From: Enterobacter sp. Bisph1
GTDB taxonomy: Bacteria; Pseudomonadota; Gammaproteobacteria; Enterobacterales; Enterobacteriaceae
DNA length: 64,000 nt
Direction: 5' to 3'
Assembly: GCF_000814905.1 (NCBI RefSeq)
Contig: NZ_JXAG01000029.1
Location: 1-64,000 of the forward strand
Shown piece by piece: positions 41,059 through 51,751 of this stretch. The position numbers and the translations under genes are program-made. Below the pieces are notes generated by a model. That model was given only the letters and a program-made list of their open reading frames with translations, was not told where the DNA came from and ran no database searches. Each line of letters begins with the position of its first letter. The stretch's first letter is position 1.

Positions 41059-41609
41059 GCGAGCAGCTTATGCAGCAGGTCAATTACCTGCTGCACTTCC
41101 TGCTGGCTGAGGCCGCCATCTTTGGCGAACTGCACGCGACCGTTTTTATCCAGCACCACCACCGCCGAGCTTTCCTCTTCCAGTTGCCAGGCTTTGCGCG
41201 TCACGCCTTCGCTATCCACAATCACCTGCGACCACGGATAGAGCTTCTTATTACTTTCAATGCTGCTGCGCACAAACATGGCGCTGCCGGGAATGGCATC
41301 GTCGGTGTTAACGATGGTGGTGGTTTGGTATTTATCGTGAGGAAGTTTCGCCGCCTTGATCGCCTCTATCAGCCCGGCATTCTTCTCTTTGGCTGACGAT
41401 CGACCGGCAATATGCTGCACCACTCGCACTTTGCCAGCAAGTTGGGCGCTGTTCCATTTTTTATAGCTAAACTTATCGTTATCGAGAATCAACTCCCCTC
41501 TGTCGGCTATGCCCACAGGCGGCACGCGCTGGTTGTTTTCAAAATTATGCGCTGCGGCAACCAGCGGCAGTAACAGGCAAGTCGCTGCCAGGATGTTACG
41601 TAGGGTCAT
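41052..41609 (-). CDS. ytfJ: thioredoxin-like periplasmic protein YtfJ
   Basis: A secreted protein of 185 residues (E. coli 184). The signal peptide is about 1-21 ([21 protein letters not shown]). The mature part resembles the thioredoxin/peroxiredoxin fold ([46 protein letters not shown]) but lacks a CxxC redox centre. Its function is unknown. It is convergent with cysQ. Confidence 0.92.
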   Translation of the reverse strand: MTLRNILAATCLLLPLVAAAHNFENNQRVPPVGIADRGELILDNDKFSYKKWNSAQLAGKVRVVQHIAGRSSAKEKNAGLIEAIKAAKLPHDKYQTTTIVNTDDAIPGSAMFVRSSIESNKKLYPWSQVIVDSEGVTRKAWQLEEESSAVVVLDKNGRVQFAKDGGLSQQEVQQVIDLLHKLLAQ

Positions 41610-41951
41610 GGCGTTTCCTTTATCTGTTGCGTTTATTGTCTTTATGCAGGTGATCCGACCACTTGGGATCGTCTTTCAATCATAAATGCGATTAATGCGT
41701 TTTTCCCGCAATCCGGGTGCCAGTTTGCGTGTGAACGCACATAACTGTAAAAAAATGTCGGCTTATACTGCGCATATTGCCGCTTTGAAAAGAATATTCT
41801 GAATAATTGTCATCAGATGGTAAATAAAGTTATTCACACTATGTATCGGTTAGGTTCTGAACTATAGTCATTGAGCATTAAAATTTGCGCTCATCGACGC
41901 TGGTCCGATTGTGGAACCGCAAGAGCGTAATGTTCTACAGGAGATATAAGA
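41610..41951. other. ytfJ/ytfK divergent intergenic region
   Basis: These 342 bases are AT-rich and contain no gene. A -10-like TATAGT (41863-41868) lies 84 bases before ytfK. E. coli ytfK is reported to belong to the phosphate-starvation response, but I see only a weak PHO-like stretch (ATTGTCATCAG at 41806-41816) and do not claim a site. Confidence 0.5.
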
Positions 41952-42158
41952 ATGAAAATTTTCCAGCGTTACAACCCACTCCAGGTGGCAAAGTACGTAA
42001 AAATCCTGTTCCGTGGACGGTTGTATATTAAGGACGTTGGCGCTTTCGAGTTTGATAAAGGTAAAATCCTGATCCCGAAAGTGAAAGACATACAGCATCT
42101 GTCTGTGATGTCTGAAGTTAACCGTCAGGTTATGCGTCTGCAGACCGAAATGGCTTAA
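41952..42158 (+). CDS. ytfK: SpoT-activating stringent-response factor YtfK
   Basis: A DUF1107 protein of 68 residues, nearly identical to E. coli YtfK ([20 protein letters not shown] at the start, [16 protein letters not shown] at the end). In E. coli it binds SpoT and shifts it towards (p)ppGpp synthesis under phosphate or fatty-acid starvation. The ribosome site is AGGAGA. It stands alone between divergent and convergent neighbours. Confidence 0.95.
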   Translation: MKIFQRYNPLQVAKYVKILFRGRLYIKDVGAFEFDKGKILIPKVKDIQHLSVMSEVNRQVMRLQTEMA

Positions 42159-42186
42159 CAGCAGTGCTATGCAGTAGTTTAAGTAT

Positions 42187-42212
42187 AAAAAAAACGGCCC
42201 CGCAGGGGCCGT
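42187..42212. terminator. terminator between ytfK and ytfL
   Basis: ACGGCCCC and GGGGCCGT form an 8-bp stem around GCA. The eight A before it make a perfect T run for the reverse strand, so it mainly ends ytfL; it may also stop ytfK. Confidence 0.8.
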
Positions 42213-42230
42213 TGACGTTTCTGCGGCAGA

Positions 42231-43568
42231 TCAGGCCGCGCCTTTATCCTCAGCATCCGGCAGCTTTGGCGTCAGCACGGCGGCGCGCGTATCGATACGG
42301 GTCACCAACAGCTGATCGATGCGGTAGTTATCAATATCCACCACTTCGAATTTGTAGCCGGAAAACTTCACCGAATCCGTACGTTTCGGGATCTTACGCA
42401 GCATAAACATCATAAAACCGCCGATGGTTTCATAATTGCCGGACTGCGGAAACTCATCGATATCCAGCACGCGCATCACGTCATCAATCGGCGTACCGCC
42501 ATCAATCAGCCATGAGTTCTCATCGCGGGCGACTATCATCTCTTCCAGCCCCTGACCAATCAGATCGCCCATCAGCGTGGTCATCACATCGTTCAGGGTG
42601 ATAACGCCGACCACCAGCGCATATTCGTTCATGATCACCGCGAAGTCTTCCCCTGCGGTTTTGAAACTTTCCAGCGCTTCGGAGAGCGTCAGGGTATCCG
42701 GCACAATCAGGGTATTGCGGATCTGCACGCCGCTGTTAAGGGCCATGCTCTGGTTTGCCAGCACGCGGTTAAGCAAGTCTTTCGAATCAACGTAGCCGAC
42801 GATATGGTCAATATCGTCCTTACAGACCAGAAACTTCGAGTGCGGATGCTCGGATACTTTATTTTTCAGGCTCTGCTCGTCTTCATGCAGGTCGAACCAA
42901 ATGACGTTTTCACGAGACGTCATAGAAGACGGTACGGTACGCGACTCCAGCTCAAACACGTTCTCAATCAGTTCATGTTCTTGCTTACGCAGCACCCCGG
43001 CCAGCGCACCGGCTTCGAACACCGCGTAAATATCGTCCGAGGTGATATCGTCATTACGCGCCATGGGCAGTTTAAAAATGCGGAAAATAACGTTGGCCAG
43101 ACCGTTGAAGAACCAGACCAGCGGGCGAAAAACGAATAAGCAGAAGCGCATCGGGTTGATGATACGCAAAGCCACGGCTTCGGGCGCAATCATACCGATG
43201 CGTTTCGGTGTCAGGTCGGCAAAGAGGATAAAGAGACCGGTCACCAGCGAGAAGGAGATAATAAAGCTCAGCTGTTCAGCCAGCTCCGGGGAGATAACCT
43301 TGATCAACAGGCTGTAAAAAACAGGGGAGAATGCCGCGTCGCCGACGATACCGCCAAGGATGGCAACGGCGTTGAGGCCAATTTGCACCACCGTAAAGAA
43401 GGTGCCGGGGGTTTCCTGCATTTTCAGAATACGTTGTGCGTTGATGTTGCCGTCATCGGCCAGAAGTTTAAGTTTAATTTTTCGCGATGCGGCGAGCGAA
43501 ATCTCGGATAACGAGAAAAACGCACTAACCGCGATCAGACAGAGTATGACTAAGATACTGTTTAACAT
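42231..43568 (-). CDS. ytfL: CNNM/CorC-family membrane protein YtfL (PaeA)
   Basis: An inner-membrane protein linked in E. coli to export of cadaverine and putrescine (renamed PaeA). It has 445 residues (E. coli 447). An N-terminal DUF21 domain with three to four helices (about 1-170) is followed by a CBS pair (about 210-340, containing SRENVIWFDLHEDEQSLKNKVSEHPHSKFLVC) and a C-terminal CorC_HlyC domain with GGTPIDDVMRVLDIDEFPQSGNYETIGGFMMFMLRKIP. It is flanked by hairpins on both sides. Confidence 0.95.
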   Translation of the reverse strand: MLNSILVILCLIAVSAFFSLSEISLAASRKIKLKLLADDGNINAQRILKMQETPGTFFTVVQIGLNAVAILGGIVGDAAFSPVFYSLLIKVISPELAEQLSFIISFSLVTGLFILFADLTPKRIGMIAPEAVALRIINPMRFCLFVFRPLVWFFNGLANVIFRIFKLPMARNDDITSDDIYAVFEAGALAGVLRKQEHELIENVFELESRTVPSSMTSRENVIWFDLHEDEQSLKNKVSEHPHSKFLVCKDDIDHIVGYVDSKDLLNRVLANQSMALNSGVQIRNTLIVPDTLTLSEALESFKTAGEDFAVIMNEYALVVGVITLNDVMTTLMGDLIGQGLEEMIVARDENSWLIDGGTPIDDVMRVLDIDEFPQSGNYETIGGFMMFMLRKIPKRTDSVKFSGYKFEVVDIDNYRIDQLLVTRIDTRAAVLTPKLPDAEDKGAA

Positions 43569-43637
43569 AATTTATCCAGCTATTAACCGGATCCTCGGAA
43601 GGGGTTTTTGAATATCCATGTGGTAAACACAATGAAA

Positions 43638-43661
43638 GCCGGTCCGAAGCGGTGGACCGGC
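43638..43661 (-). terminator. hairpin between msrA and ytfL
   Basis: GCCGGTCC and GGACCGGC form a perfect 8-bp stem around 8 bases. It lies 89 bases past the msrA stop on the reverse strand and is followed there by TTTCATT. Confidence 0.5.
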
Positions 43662-43749
43662 AATTTCGAGGGGTAGTATAGCGTAAGGGTGTTACAAGCT
43701 GCCAGAGGCTTAATTTTCACCGTTGCTTGGTGAGAAAAGCCACATGTTT

Positions 43750-44394
43750 TCAGGGGTTAAGCTGCGGTGGCAAGCAGACGCCAATCCCGCCGATACCGCA
43801 ATAGCCATGCGGGTTTTTATACAAATACTGTTGATGATCATCTTCAGCGTAATAGAACGGCGTCGCGGTTTTAATTTCTGTCGTGACCTGTCGTGTGTCG
43901 CCTGCGCTCTGCATCGCTTGCTGGAAACGGGCAAGGCTTTCCTGGGCGGCGTCGCTTTGCTCCTGGGTCAGGGGATAGATTGCCGAACGGTACTGGGTGC
44001 CGAGATCGTTGCCCTGACGCATACCTTGGGCCGGATCGTGGTTTTCCCAGAACACCTGCAGCAATTTTTCATAACTCACCACGTTCGGGTCATACACCAC
44101 GCGCACCGCTTCCGCATGGCCGGTCATCCCGGAGCACACTTCGCGATAGGTCGGGTTTGGCGTATAGCCACCGGTGTAGCCCGCGGCGGTGCTGTAAACG
44201 CCCTCCAGCTGCCAGAACAGGCGTTCAACGCCCCAGAAGCAGCCCATGGCGAACAAGGCCGTTTCAAAGCCTTGCGGGACATGGCTCATTGAATGCTCGT
44301 TAACAGCATGTAAACTGGCTACGGGCATCGGCGTATTGCGTCCGGGCAATGCATCTGACGGGGAAACAAGGTCTTTTTTATCGAATAGACTCAC
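43750..44394 (-). CDS. msrA: peptide-methionine (S)-S-oxide reductase MsrA
   Basis: It reduces the S-epimer of methionine sulfoxide in proteins. It has 214 residues (E. coli 212). The catalytic cysteine is in [10 protein letters not shown] (near residue 52), and [27 protein letters not shown] is the family block; recycling cysteines are in the tail [14 protein letters not shown]. The start is GTG with GGGAGG 6 bases upstream, and [20 protein letters not shown] matches E. coli. It is divergent from tamA. Confidence 0.96.
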   Translation of the reverse strand: MSLFDKKDLVSPSDALPGRNTPMPVASLHAVNEHSMSHVPQGFETALFAMGCFWGVERLFWQLEGVYSTAAGYTGGYTPNPTYREVCSGMTGHAEAVRVVYDPNVVSYEKLLQVFWENHDPAQGMRQGNDLGTQYRSAIYPLTQEQSDAAQESLARFQQAMQSAGDTRQVTTEIKTATPFYYAEDDHQQYLYKNPHGYCGIGGIGVCLPPQLNP

Positions 44395-44638
44395 GGTGAT
44401 ACCTCCCGGAGGGGCTAATTGCGGTTAGGGTTGTGTTGCGGCCGTTGTTTTAACACAATACACGGCCTAAACCAGACTAGATTTAAAATAAGAAAGTTTG
44501 GGATAGTCGTCCGTTTTTCAATCTGTGTTAACAGATTTTTATCGGCTTGTGTTTTGTTGTAAAGCAAAACCGGGCTCAGCGCGGAGTTGCGCTTACGTTT
44601 CCTTCCAGGGGTGGGAACAAGGATATTCAGGAGAGAAC

Positions 44639-46372
44639 GTGCCAAAGATCCGTCTGCTATGTTGTGCCGCGTTGTTGCTGGTGAGTGAAACGGCTTTCGC
44701 CGCCGATGTGCGATTGCAACTCGAAGGGCTAACCGGGGCGTTGCAAAAGAACGTCCGCGCCCAGTTATCCACCATTCAAAGCGATGAAGTCACACCGGAT
44801 CGCCGTTTTCAGGCGCGGGTGGATGACGCCATCCGCGAGGGGTTAAAAGCCTTAGGCTACTACGAACCGACTATTGAATTTGAACTGCGCCCGCCGCCGG
44901 TGAAAGGTCGGCAGGTATTAATCGCCCGCGTAAAGGCCGGCGAGCCGGTGCTGATTGGCGGAACGAACGTTATCCTGCGCGGCGGCGCACGCACCGACAG
45001 CGATTATTTGACGCTATTGAAAAAACGTCCCGCTATCGGCACCGTGCTGCACCATAACGATTATGACAGCTTTAAAAAGTCGCTCACCCGCGTGGCGTTA
45101 CGCAAAGGCTACTTTGACAGCCAGTTCACCAAAAGCCAGCTTGGCGTCGCGCTGGACCGCCGCCAGGCGTTCTGGGATATCGATTACGACAGCGGCGAGC
45201 GCTACCGCTTTGGCAAGGTCACCTTTCGAGGCTCGCAGATTCGCGAGGAGTATCTGCAAAACCTGGTGCCTTTCCATGAAGGGGATTACTACCAGACGCA
45301 GGAGCTGGCGGAGCTAAACCGCCGCCTTTCCGCCACCGGCTGGTTTAATTCGGTGATTGTTGCGCCGGAGTTCGAGAAAGCGCGAAAAACGAAAATTCTG
45401 CCGCTGCAGGGCGTGGTTTCGCCGCGCACGGAAAACACCATCGAAACCGGGGTCGGATTCTCGACCGATGTCGGTCCGCGCGTCAGAGCCACCTGGAAAA
45501 AACCGTGGGTGAACTCCTACGGCCACAGCCTGACCACCAGCGCCAGTATTTCGGCGCCCGAACAGCAGCTCGATTTCAGCTACAAAATGCCGCTGTTGAA
45601 AAATCCCCTTGAGCAATATTACCTGGCGCAGGGCGGTTTTAAACGTACCGATCTAAATGACACGAAGGCGGATTCCACTACCCTTGCGCTGTCTCGCTAT
45701 TGGGAGCTCTCCAGCGGCTGGCAGCGTGCGATTAACCTGCGCTGGAGCCTCGATCACTTTACGCAGGCCAATGTCACCAATACCACCATGCTGCTCTACC
45801 CGGGCGTGATGATCAGCCGCACTCGCTCGCGCGGCGGCCTGATGCCAACCTGGGGCGATTCACAGCGCTACTCAGTGGACTACTCCAATACCGCCTGGGG
45901 GTCCGATGTCGACTTCCTGGTACTGCAGGCACAAAACGTTTGGATCCGCACCCTGTACGATCGCCACCGTTTCGTGGCGCGCGGTAACCTCGGCTGGATC
46001 GAAACCGGTGATTTTGAACGTGTACCGCCGGATCTGCGTTTCTTCGCCGGTGGCGATCGCAGTATTCGCGGCTACAAATACAAATCTATCGCCCCGAGAA
46101 ATGACGACGGCAAACTGATCGGTGCCTCGAAGCTGGCGACCGGTTCACTGGAATATCAGTACAACGTGACCGGTAAGTGGTGGGGCGCGGCGTTTATCGA
46201 CAGCGGCGAAGCGGTTAGCGACATCCGGCGCAGCAACGTGAAAACCGGCGCGGGCATTGGCGTGCGCTGGGAATCGCCCGTCGGGCCCGTTAAGCTCGAT
46301 TTCGCGGTGCCGGTGGGGGATAAAGAAGAACACGGACTGCAGTTTTATATCGGATTGGGGCCGGAATTATGA
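44639..46372 (+). CDS. tamA: outer-membrane translocation/assembly factor TamA
   Basis: The outer-membrane Omp85 part of the TAM complex, which helps insert outer-membrane proteins and move phospholipids. It has 577 residues as in E. coli. The start is GTG at 44639, with AGGAGA upstream, giving a signal peptide ending AFAA; the 38 open codons upstream are not conserved. Three POTRA domains (about 22-260) precede a 16-strand barrel with the [15 protein letters not shown] lid-lock motif and the C-terminal [10 protein letters not shown] strand. It overlaps tamB by 4 bases (ATGA). Confidence 0.96.
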   Translation: MPKIRLLCCAALLLVSETAFAADVRLQLEGLTGALQKNVRAQLSTIQSDEVTPDRRFQARVDDAIREGLKALGYYEPTIEFELRPPPVKGRQVLIARVKAGEPVLIGGTNVILRGGARTDSDYLTLLKKRPAIGTVLHHNDYDSFKKSLTRVALRKGYFDSQFTKSQLGVALDRRQAFWDIDYDSGERYRFGKVTFRGSQIREEYLQNLVPFHEGDYYQTQELAELNRRLSATGWFNSVIVAPEFEKARKTKILPLQGVVSPRTENTIETGVGFSTDVGPRVRATWKKPWVNSYGHSLTTSASISAPEQQLDFSYKMPLLKNPLEQYYLAQGGFKRTDLNDTKADSTTLALSRYWELSSGWQRAINLRWSLDHFTQANVTNTTMLLYPGVMISRTRSRGGLMPTWGDSQRYSVDYSNTAWGSDVDFLVLQAQNVWIRTLYDRHRFVARGNLGWIETGDFERVPPDLRFFAGGDRSIRGYKYKSIAPRNDDGKLIGASKLATGSLEYQYNVTGKWWGAAFIDSGEAVSDIRRSNVKTGAGIGVRWESPVGPVKLDFAVPVGDKEEHGLQFYIGLGPEL

Positions 46373-49300
46373 GTTTATGGAAGAAAATCAGTCTCGGCAT
46401 CCTCGCCTTTATCCTGCTGCTACTGGTTACCGTGGCCTTGCTGGTGGGCACCACCCCCGGTCTGCATCTGTTATTTAAAGCCGCCAACCGCTGGGTGCCG
46501 GGGCTGGAGATTAGCCAGGTGACCGGCGGCTGGCGCGATTTGACGCTAAAAAATATCCGTTATACCCAGCCGGGCGTGGCGGTGAATGCCGGGGAAGTCC
46601 ATCTGGCGGTTAACCTCGGTTGTCTGCGCAACAGCAGCCTGTGCGTCAACGACCTGTCGTTAAAAGATATCAATGTGGTTATCGACAGCAAAAAAATGGC
46701 GCCCACGAAGCCTGTCGAAGAGGTCGATAACGGGCCGCTCAATCTCTCCACGCCTTACCCGATAACTTTAAGCCGGGTAGCGCTCAATAATATCAATATC
46801 AACATTGATGACACTACCGTCTCGGTAATGGACTTCAGCTCTGGCCTGCACTGGCAGGAGAAGAACCTGACGCTGAAACCGACGTCGCTGCAGGGGCTAC
46901 TAATCGCCCTGCCGAAAGTAGCGGATGTGGCGCAAAAAGAGGTGGTAGAGCCGAAAATTCAGAATCCGCAGCCGCAGGAAAAGCCCCTTGGTGAAACCAT
47001 GAAGGTGCTGTTTGAAAAACCGCTGCTGCCGGAGATGACCGATGTTCACCTGCCGCTGAATCTTAATATCGAGGCGTTTCGCGGCGAACAGCTGCGCCTT
47101 ACCGGCGACACCGACATTCTGGTGCGTAGCCTGCTGCTGAAAGTGAGCAGTATTGACGGGCAAATGAAGCTCGATGCGCTAGAAGTGGATTCCAATCAGG
47201 GGCAGGTAAGCGCCACCGGCAGCGCCCAGCTGCGCGATAACTGGCCGGTGGACATCACCCTCAATACGGCGCTCAATTTTGACCCGCTGAAAGGGGAGAA
47301 GGTAAAGCTAAAAGTCGGCGGCGAAGTGCGTAAACAGCTCAACGTTGCTGTCAATCTTTCCGGCCCGGTTGATATGACGCTGCAAGCGCAAACCCAGCTG
47401 GCGGAAGCCGGTTTGCCGCTGAATCTGGAGATAGCCAGTAAGCAACTTTACTGGCCCTTTACCGGGGATAAACAGTACCAGGCGGACAACGTTAGCCTGA
47501 AGCTTTCCGGCAAAATGACCGACTATACGCTGGCTTTTCGCGCGGCGGTAAAAGGCCAAAGTGTGCCGCCTGCCACCATTACCCTTGAGGCCAAAGGGAA
47601 TGAACAGCAATTGAATCTTGATAAGCTGGTGATTGCTGCGCTGGAAGGCAAAACCGAGCTGAAAGCGCTGCTCGACTGGCAGCAGGCGATCAGCTGGAGC
47701 GGCGCGTTGACCCTCACCGGCATTGATACAGCGAAAGCGTTCCCCGACTGGCCGTCAAAAATTAACGGTTCCATCAAAACCCGCGGCAGCCTGTACGGCG
47801 GTAGTTGGCAGGTGGATGTGCCGGAGCTGAAGCTCAGCGGTAACGTCAAAGAGAACAAGGTCAACGTTGACGGACAGATCAAAGGCAACAGTTATCTGCA
47901 ATGGATCATTCCGGGACTGCATCTCACCCTTGGCAAAAACAGCGCCGATATTAAAGGGGAGCTGGGAGTCAAAGATCTTAACCTTGATGCCACTATTGAC
48001 GCGCCGGGGCTGAACAATGCGCTGCCGGGTCTTGGCGGTACGGCAAAAGGATTGGTGAAGATTCGCGGTACGGTGGATGCCCCGCAGGCGCTGGCGGACA
48101 TTACCGCCAACAATTTGCGCTGGCAGGAACTCTCTGTTTCCCGCGTACGCGTGGAAGGCGATGTGAAATCCAGCGATCAGATTGGCGGCAAACTCAACGT
48201 GCGCGTGGAGCGTATTGTCCAGCCAGGCGTTAATATCAGCCTTGTGCAGCTTGCGGCGGACGGTAATGAAAAGCAGCATAAATTGCAGCTGCGGCTGCAG
48301 GGCGAGCCGGTTTCCGGTCAGCTTAACCTGTCAGGCAGTTTTGACCGCCAGCAGCAGCGCTGGAAAGGTACTCTCAGCGATACGCGCTTTGCAACGCCCG
48401 TGGGGCCCTGGTCCATCAACCACCCGGTAACGCTTGATTATCGCAACCAGGAGCAAAAAATCGCCATCGGTCCCCACTGCTGGCTTAACCCCAATGCCGA
48501 GCTGTGCATTCCGCAAACCGTTGACGTTGGTGAGACGGGGCGGGCGGTTATCAATCTGAACCGCTTTTATCTGGCGATGCTGAAACCCTTTATGCCGGAA
48601 ACAACCCAGGCAAGCGGCATGTTCAGCGGTAAAGCGGATATCAGCTGGGATGCCACCAAAGCTGGCTTACCGCAGGGGGAAGTGACGCTCTCCGGGCGTG
48701 GCGTGAAGGTGACGCAAATCGTCAACGATGCGCCGCTGCCGGTGGCCTTCGATACGCTCAATCTGAATGCGAAACTGAGTAATAACCGTGCCGATTTAGG
48801 ATGGCTTATCCGCTTGAGTAATAACGGTCAGTTCGATGGCAAGATCCAGGTGACGGATCCGCAGGGGCGGCGCAATCTCGGCGGCAACGTTAATATTCGC
48901 AACTTCTCACTGGCCATGGCGAACGCCATCTTTAGCCGGGGTGAAAAAGCCGTGGGTACCCTCAACGCCAACTTGCGCCTGGGCGGCAATGTGCAAAGTC
49001 CGCAGCTGTTCGGGCAACTGGGGCTGAACGGCGTAGATATTGATGGCAACTTTATGCCTTTTGATATGCAGCCGAGCCAGCTGGCGATCAATTTCAACGG
49101 CATGCGCTCAACCTTGCAGGGTGTTGTACGCACCGGGCAGGGGGAGATTAACCTCAGCGGCGACGCCGACTGGAGTCAGATTGATAACTGGCGCGCTCGC
49201 GTGGCGGCCAAAGGCAGCAAAGTGCGGATTACCGTGCCGCCGATGGTGCGACTTGATGTCTCGCCGGATGTGGTGTTTGAAGCCACGCCACGCCTGTTTA

Positions 49301-50145
49301 CGCTGGATGGCGATGTGGATGTACCCTGGGCGCGCATTGTGGTGCACGATCTGCCGGAAAGCGCCGTCGGCGTCTCCAGCGACGAAGTGATGCTGAACGA
49401 TCAGCTGCAGCCGGAGGAGCGGAAAAGCGCGTCGATTCCGATTAACAGTAACGTCACGGTGCATGTCGGCAACAACGTGCGGCTCAACGCCTTCGGCCTG
49501 AAAGCGCGCCTGACGGGCGATCTGAAAGTGGCCCAGGATAAGCAGGGCCTGGGGCTGAACGGCCAGATCAATATTCCGGAAGGGCGTTTCCGCGCGTATG
49601 GTCAGGATTTGCTGGTGCGCAAAGGCGAGCTGCTGTTCTCCGGGCCGCCGGATCAGCCGATGCTCAATATTGAAGCGATTCGTAACCCGGAAGCCACGGA
49701 GAATGGGGTGATTGCCGGCGTGCGCGTGACCGGCAATGCCGATGAGCCGAAAGCGGAAATCTTCTCCGACCCGGCGATGTCGCAACAAGAAGCCCTCTCG
49801 TACCTCCTGCGCGGCCAGGGGCTGGATAGCGGGCAGAGCGACAGTGCGGCGATGACCTCCATGCTGATTGGCTTAGGGGTTGCACAAAGTGGTCAGGTTG
49901 TGGGTAAAATCGGCGAGACTTTTGGCGTCAGCAATCTGGCGCTGGACACCCAGGGCGTCGGTGACTCTTCCCAGGTGGTGGTCAGCGGCTATGTGTTGCC
50001 GGGTCTACAAGTAAAATATGGTGTAGGAATTTTTGACTCACTGGCGACTCTCACGTTACGTTATCGTCTGATGCCTAAGCTGTATCTTGAAGCGGTGTCT
50101 GGCGTAGATCAGGCACTTGATTTGCTCTATCAGTTTGAGTTTTAG
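46369..50145 (+). CDS. tamB: inner-membrane/periplasmic bridge protein TamB
   Basis: An AsmA-like bridge anchored in the inner membrane that spans the periplasm to TamA and takes part in phospholipid transport and outer-membrane assembly. It has 1258 residues (E. coli 1259). The N-terminal anchor is about 6-28 ([21 protein letters not shown]). A very long repetitive beta-rich groove follows, and the C-terminal DUF490 domain includes [37 protein letters not shown] and ends with aromatic YQFEF. It is translationally coupled to tamA. Confidence 0.96.
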   Translation: MSLWKKISLGILAFILLLLVTVALLVGTTPGLHLLFKAANRWVPGLEISQVTGGWRDLTLKNIRYTQPGVAVNAGEVHLAVNLGCLRNSSLCVNDLSLKDINVVIDSKKMAPTKPVEEVDNGPLNLSTPYPITLSRVALNNININIDDTTVSVMDFSSGLHWQEKNLTLKPTSLQGLLIALPKVADVAQKEVVEPKIQNPQPQEKPLGETMKVLFEKPLLPEMTDVHLPLNLNIEAFRGEQLRLTGDTDILVRSLLLKVSSIDGQMKLDALEVDSNQGQVSATGSAQLRDNWPVDITLNTALNFDPLKGEKVKLKVGGEVRKQLNVAVNLSGPVDMTLQAQTQLAEAGLPLNLEIASKQLYWPFTGDKQYQADNVSLKLSGKMTDYTLAFRAAVKGQSVPPATITLEAKGNEQQLNLDKLVIAALEGKTELKALLDWQQAISWSGALTLTGIDTAKAFPDWPSKINGSIKTRGSLYGGSWQVDVPELKLSGNVKENKVNVDGQIKGNSYLQWIIPGLHLTLGKNSADIKGELGVKDLNLDATIDAPGLNNALPGLGGTAKGLVKIRGTVDAPQALADITANNLRWQELSVSRVRVEGDVKSSDQIGGKLNVRVERIVQPGVNISLVQLAADGNEKQHKLQLRLQGEPVSGQLNLSGSFDRQQQRWKGTLSDTRFATPVGPWSINHPVTLDYRNQEQKIAIGPHCWLNPNAELCIPQTVDVGETGRAVINLNRFYLAMLKPFMPETTQASGMFSGKADISWDATKAGLPQGEVTLSGRGVKVTQIVNDAPLPVAFDTLNLNAKLSNNRADLGWLIRLSNNGQFDGKIQVTDPQGRRNLGGNVNIRNFSLAMANAIFSRGEKAVGTLNANLRLGGNVQSPQLFGQLGLNGVDIDGNFMPFDMQPSQLAINFNGMRSTLQGVVRTGQGEINLSGDADWSQIDNWRARVAAKGSKVRITVPPMVRLDVSPDVVFEATPRLFTLDGDVDVPWARIVVHDLPESAVGVSSDEVMLNDQLQPEERKSASIPINSNVTVHVGNNVRLNAFGLKARLTGDLKVAQDKQGLGLNGQINIPEGRFRAYGQDLLVRKGELLFSGPPDQPMLNIEAIRNPEATENGVIAGVRVTGNADEPKAEIFSDPAMSQQEALSYLLRGQGLDSGQSDSAAMTSMLIGLGVAQSGQVVGKIGETFGVSNLALDTQGVGDSSQVVVSGYVLPGLQVKYGVGIFDSLATLTLRYRLMPKLYLEAVSGVDQALDLLYQFEF

Positions 50146-50147
50146 CA

Positions 50148-50498
50148 ATGCGAATATTTGTTTACGGCAGTTTACGACGCAAGCAGGGCAACAGCCACTG
50201 GATGACCAATGCGCAGTGGCTGGGGGACTTTTGTGTCGAAAATCATCAGCTGTACAGCCTGGGGCACTATCCGGGAGCCGTAGCCGGTGAAGGAAGCGTG
50301 AAGGGCGAAGTGTACCGTATCGACGCGGCGACGCTCGGAGAGCTGGACGCGCTGCGCACCGCGGGCGGCGAGTACAAACGTCAGCTGATCCAGACGCCTT
50401 ATGGCAGCGCCTGGATGTATGTTTACCAGCGCTCGGTTGAGGGGAAAACCTTGATTGAGAGCGGTAACTGGCTCGACCGCGAACAGTATCAGAAGTAA
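50148..50498 (+). CDS. ytfP: gamma-glutamylcyclotransferase-like protein YtfP
   Basis: A small GGCT-fold protein, 116 residues (E. coli 113), with the hallmark MRIFVYGSLRRKQGNSHWM (YGSL substrate loop), GHYPGAV and EVYRID, and the catalytic-type glutamate in GGEYKRQL. Activity in bacteria is not well defined. It follows tamB after 2 bases, so it is part of the tamAB operon. Confidence 0.94.
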   Translation: MRIFVYGSLRRKQGNSHWMTNAQWLGDFCVENHQLYSLGHYPGAVAGEGSVKGEVYRIDAATLGELDALRTAGGEYKRQLIQTPYGSAWMYVYQRSVEGKTLIESGNWLDREQYQK

Positions 50499-50510
50499 TC
50501 ATGCAAAGAG

Positions 50511-50537
50511 AACCGCGCCGCAGGGCGCGGTTTTTTT
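50511..50537 (+). terminator. terminator after ytfP
   Basis: AACCGCGCC and GGCGCGGTT form a 9-bp stem around GCAG, followed by a T run. It ends the tamA-tamB-ytfP operon. Confidence 0.88.
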
Positions 50538-50755
50538 ATGCCTGCAGCTTTCGCGGAAGAAAAAAGGGAATAAACAGCATCAGGTAGGGCGCGATAAGCC
50601 AGATAAGGCACAGCGCACGCGAATAGCCTGCGTGATTAATGCAGCGGGTATTACTGGATATCACCGGCAGGAAAAAGATCAGAAAAACGACGATGCTAAA
50701 CGCGCGATAAATCCGTTTGCTGAGAAAAGCCCCGGCTGCATCCCGTGCAGGTAAA
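50536..50755 (-). pseudogene. remnant of a small membrane protein gene
   Basis: On the reverse strand a frame without any usable start codon reads DAAGAFLSKRIYRAFSIVVFL, then LIFFLPVISSNTRCINHAGYSR and ALCLIWLIAPYLMLFIPFFL, and ends RKLQA with TAA at 50536-50538. Two membrane segments are evident. The frame begins just after the ppa terminator with no ATG, GTG or TTG and no ribosome site in reach. It looks like the 3' end of a lost membrane-protein gene. The family is not identified. E. coli has chpS/chpB in this interval. Confidence 0.45.
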
Positions 50756-50768
50756 CAAACAACAGATA

Positions 50769-50803
50769 TAAAAAAACCCTGAGCGCCGGGCGCGTCAGGG
50801 TTT
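50769..50803 (-). terminator. terminator after ppa
   Basis: ACCCTGA (50776-50782) and TCAGGGT (50795-50801) enclose a GC-rich inner stem, and the A run at 50769-50776 gives a T run on the reverse strand. Confidence 0.85.
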
Positions 50804-50820
50804 CATTCGGCGAAACCGGC

Positions 50821-51351
50821 TTACTTCTTCGCAGCACGCTCGAAGGAGGCAACGATTTCCGCTTTCGCGGCTTCAGCGTTTTCCCAGCCGTCAACTTTCA
50901 CCCATTTGCCTTTTTCGAGATCTTTATAGTGCTCGAAGAAGTGCGTGATCTGTGCTTTCAGCAGTTCCGGCAGGTCGTTCACATCTTTAATGTGATCGTA
51001 CTCTTTGCTCAGTTTGGTGTGCGGCACGGCAACCAGTTTGGCATCTTCACCGGATTCGTCGGTCATTTTCAGTACGCCAACCGGACGGCAGCGGATAACG
51101 GAACCTGGCTCCAGCGGGTACGGCGTCGGCACCAGTACGTCAACCGGGTCACCATCCAGAGAGAGGGTGTGGTTGATATAGCCATAGTTGCACGGATAGA
51201 ACATCGCGGTGGACATAAAGCGGTCAACGAACAGCGCGCCGCTCTCTTTGTCTACTTCGTATTTGATCGGATCAGCGTTAGCCGGAATTTCGATAACAAC
51301 ATAGATATCTTCTGGCAGATCTTTACCCGCCGGGACGTTCAGTAAGCTCAT
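50821..51351 (-). CDS. ppa: inorganic pyrophosphatase Ppa
   Basis: It hydrolyses pyrophosphate to two phosphates, driving biosynthetic reactions; essential in E. coli. It has 176 residues as in E. coli. Active-site stretches are [30 protein letters not shown] (the family-I D-x-D-P-x-x-D region) and [31 protein letters not shown]. The start [19 protein letters not shown] has AAAGGAAAC upstream. Confidence 0.97.
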   Translation of the reverse strand: MSLLNVPAGKDLPEDIYVVIEIPANADPIKYEVDKESGALFVDRFMSTAMFYPCNYGYINHTLSLDGDPVDVLVPTPYPLEPGSVIRCRPVGVLKMTDESGEDAKLVAVPHTKLSKEYDHIKDVNDLPELLKAQITHFFEHYKDLEKGKWVKVDGWENAEAAKAEIVASFERAAKK

Positions 51352-51514
51352 GTTTGTTTCCTTTAAAATGTGTGGCAAACAAGTGCCGGGTATTATAGCC
51401 AACTGGCGGTGAATGTCTTGGGCTGTTTTAACCGGCTCACACTTTTTTCGGCGCTTTCTGGCACTAATTTATGACTGTTTTATCCATAACCATAGCAGCA
51501 TCCTCAATAATTTT

Positions 51515-51530
51515 GTGTAACCGATTACAG
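51515..51530. promoter_or_regulatory. GalR/GalS-type operator before ytfQ
   Basis: GTGTAACCGATTACAG matches the GalR/GalS operator (GTGKAANCGNTTNCAC) at all but the last position. The operon downstream carries galactofuranose, so control by the galactose repressors makes sense. It lies 222 bases before the ytfQ start. Confidence 0.65.
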
Positions 51531-51662
51531 TGATTTCATCACTCGGTCCATTGATGGTAAATATCTGCAATTTCAATGGATAAATCAGGTGAATGAAAAC
51601 AGCGCTTTTCGCGTGTCAGATCTCAACTGCATATCAACATTTTATTAACTTTTCCGATTTGT

Positions 51663-51685
51663 GATGTAACGCATTTTGTTACATC
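51663..51685. promoter_or_regulatory. inverted repeat over the ytfQ promoter
   Basis: GATGTAAC and GTTACATC form a perfect inverted repeat with a 7-base spacer. It ends 10 bases before the -10-like TATAGT at 51696 and covers the -35 position, so it should be an operator. The protein is unknown. Confidence 0.55.
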
Positions 51686-51751
51686 TCCGATTGTCTATAG
51701 TTTTCTCCGCAGGCGAAGTTGTAGCCAACAATAACCCTTGAGGATGCTCTT

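Larger units (their letters stand above)
51352..51751. other. ppa/ytfQ divergent intergenic region
   Basis: These 400 bases contain no gene. They hold a GalR/GalS-type operator (51515-51530), a 23-base inverted repeat (51663-51685) and a -10-like TATAGT (51696-51701) for the ytfQ operon, listed separately, and the ppa leader at the left end. Confidence 0.65.

Noticed and set aside
41806-41825. Possible PHO box before ytfK
   Set aside because: Only one half resembles CTGTCAT, and the spacing to the -10-like hexamer is wrong.
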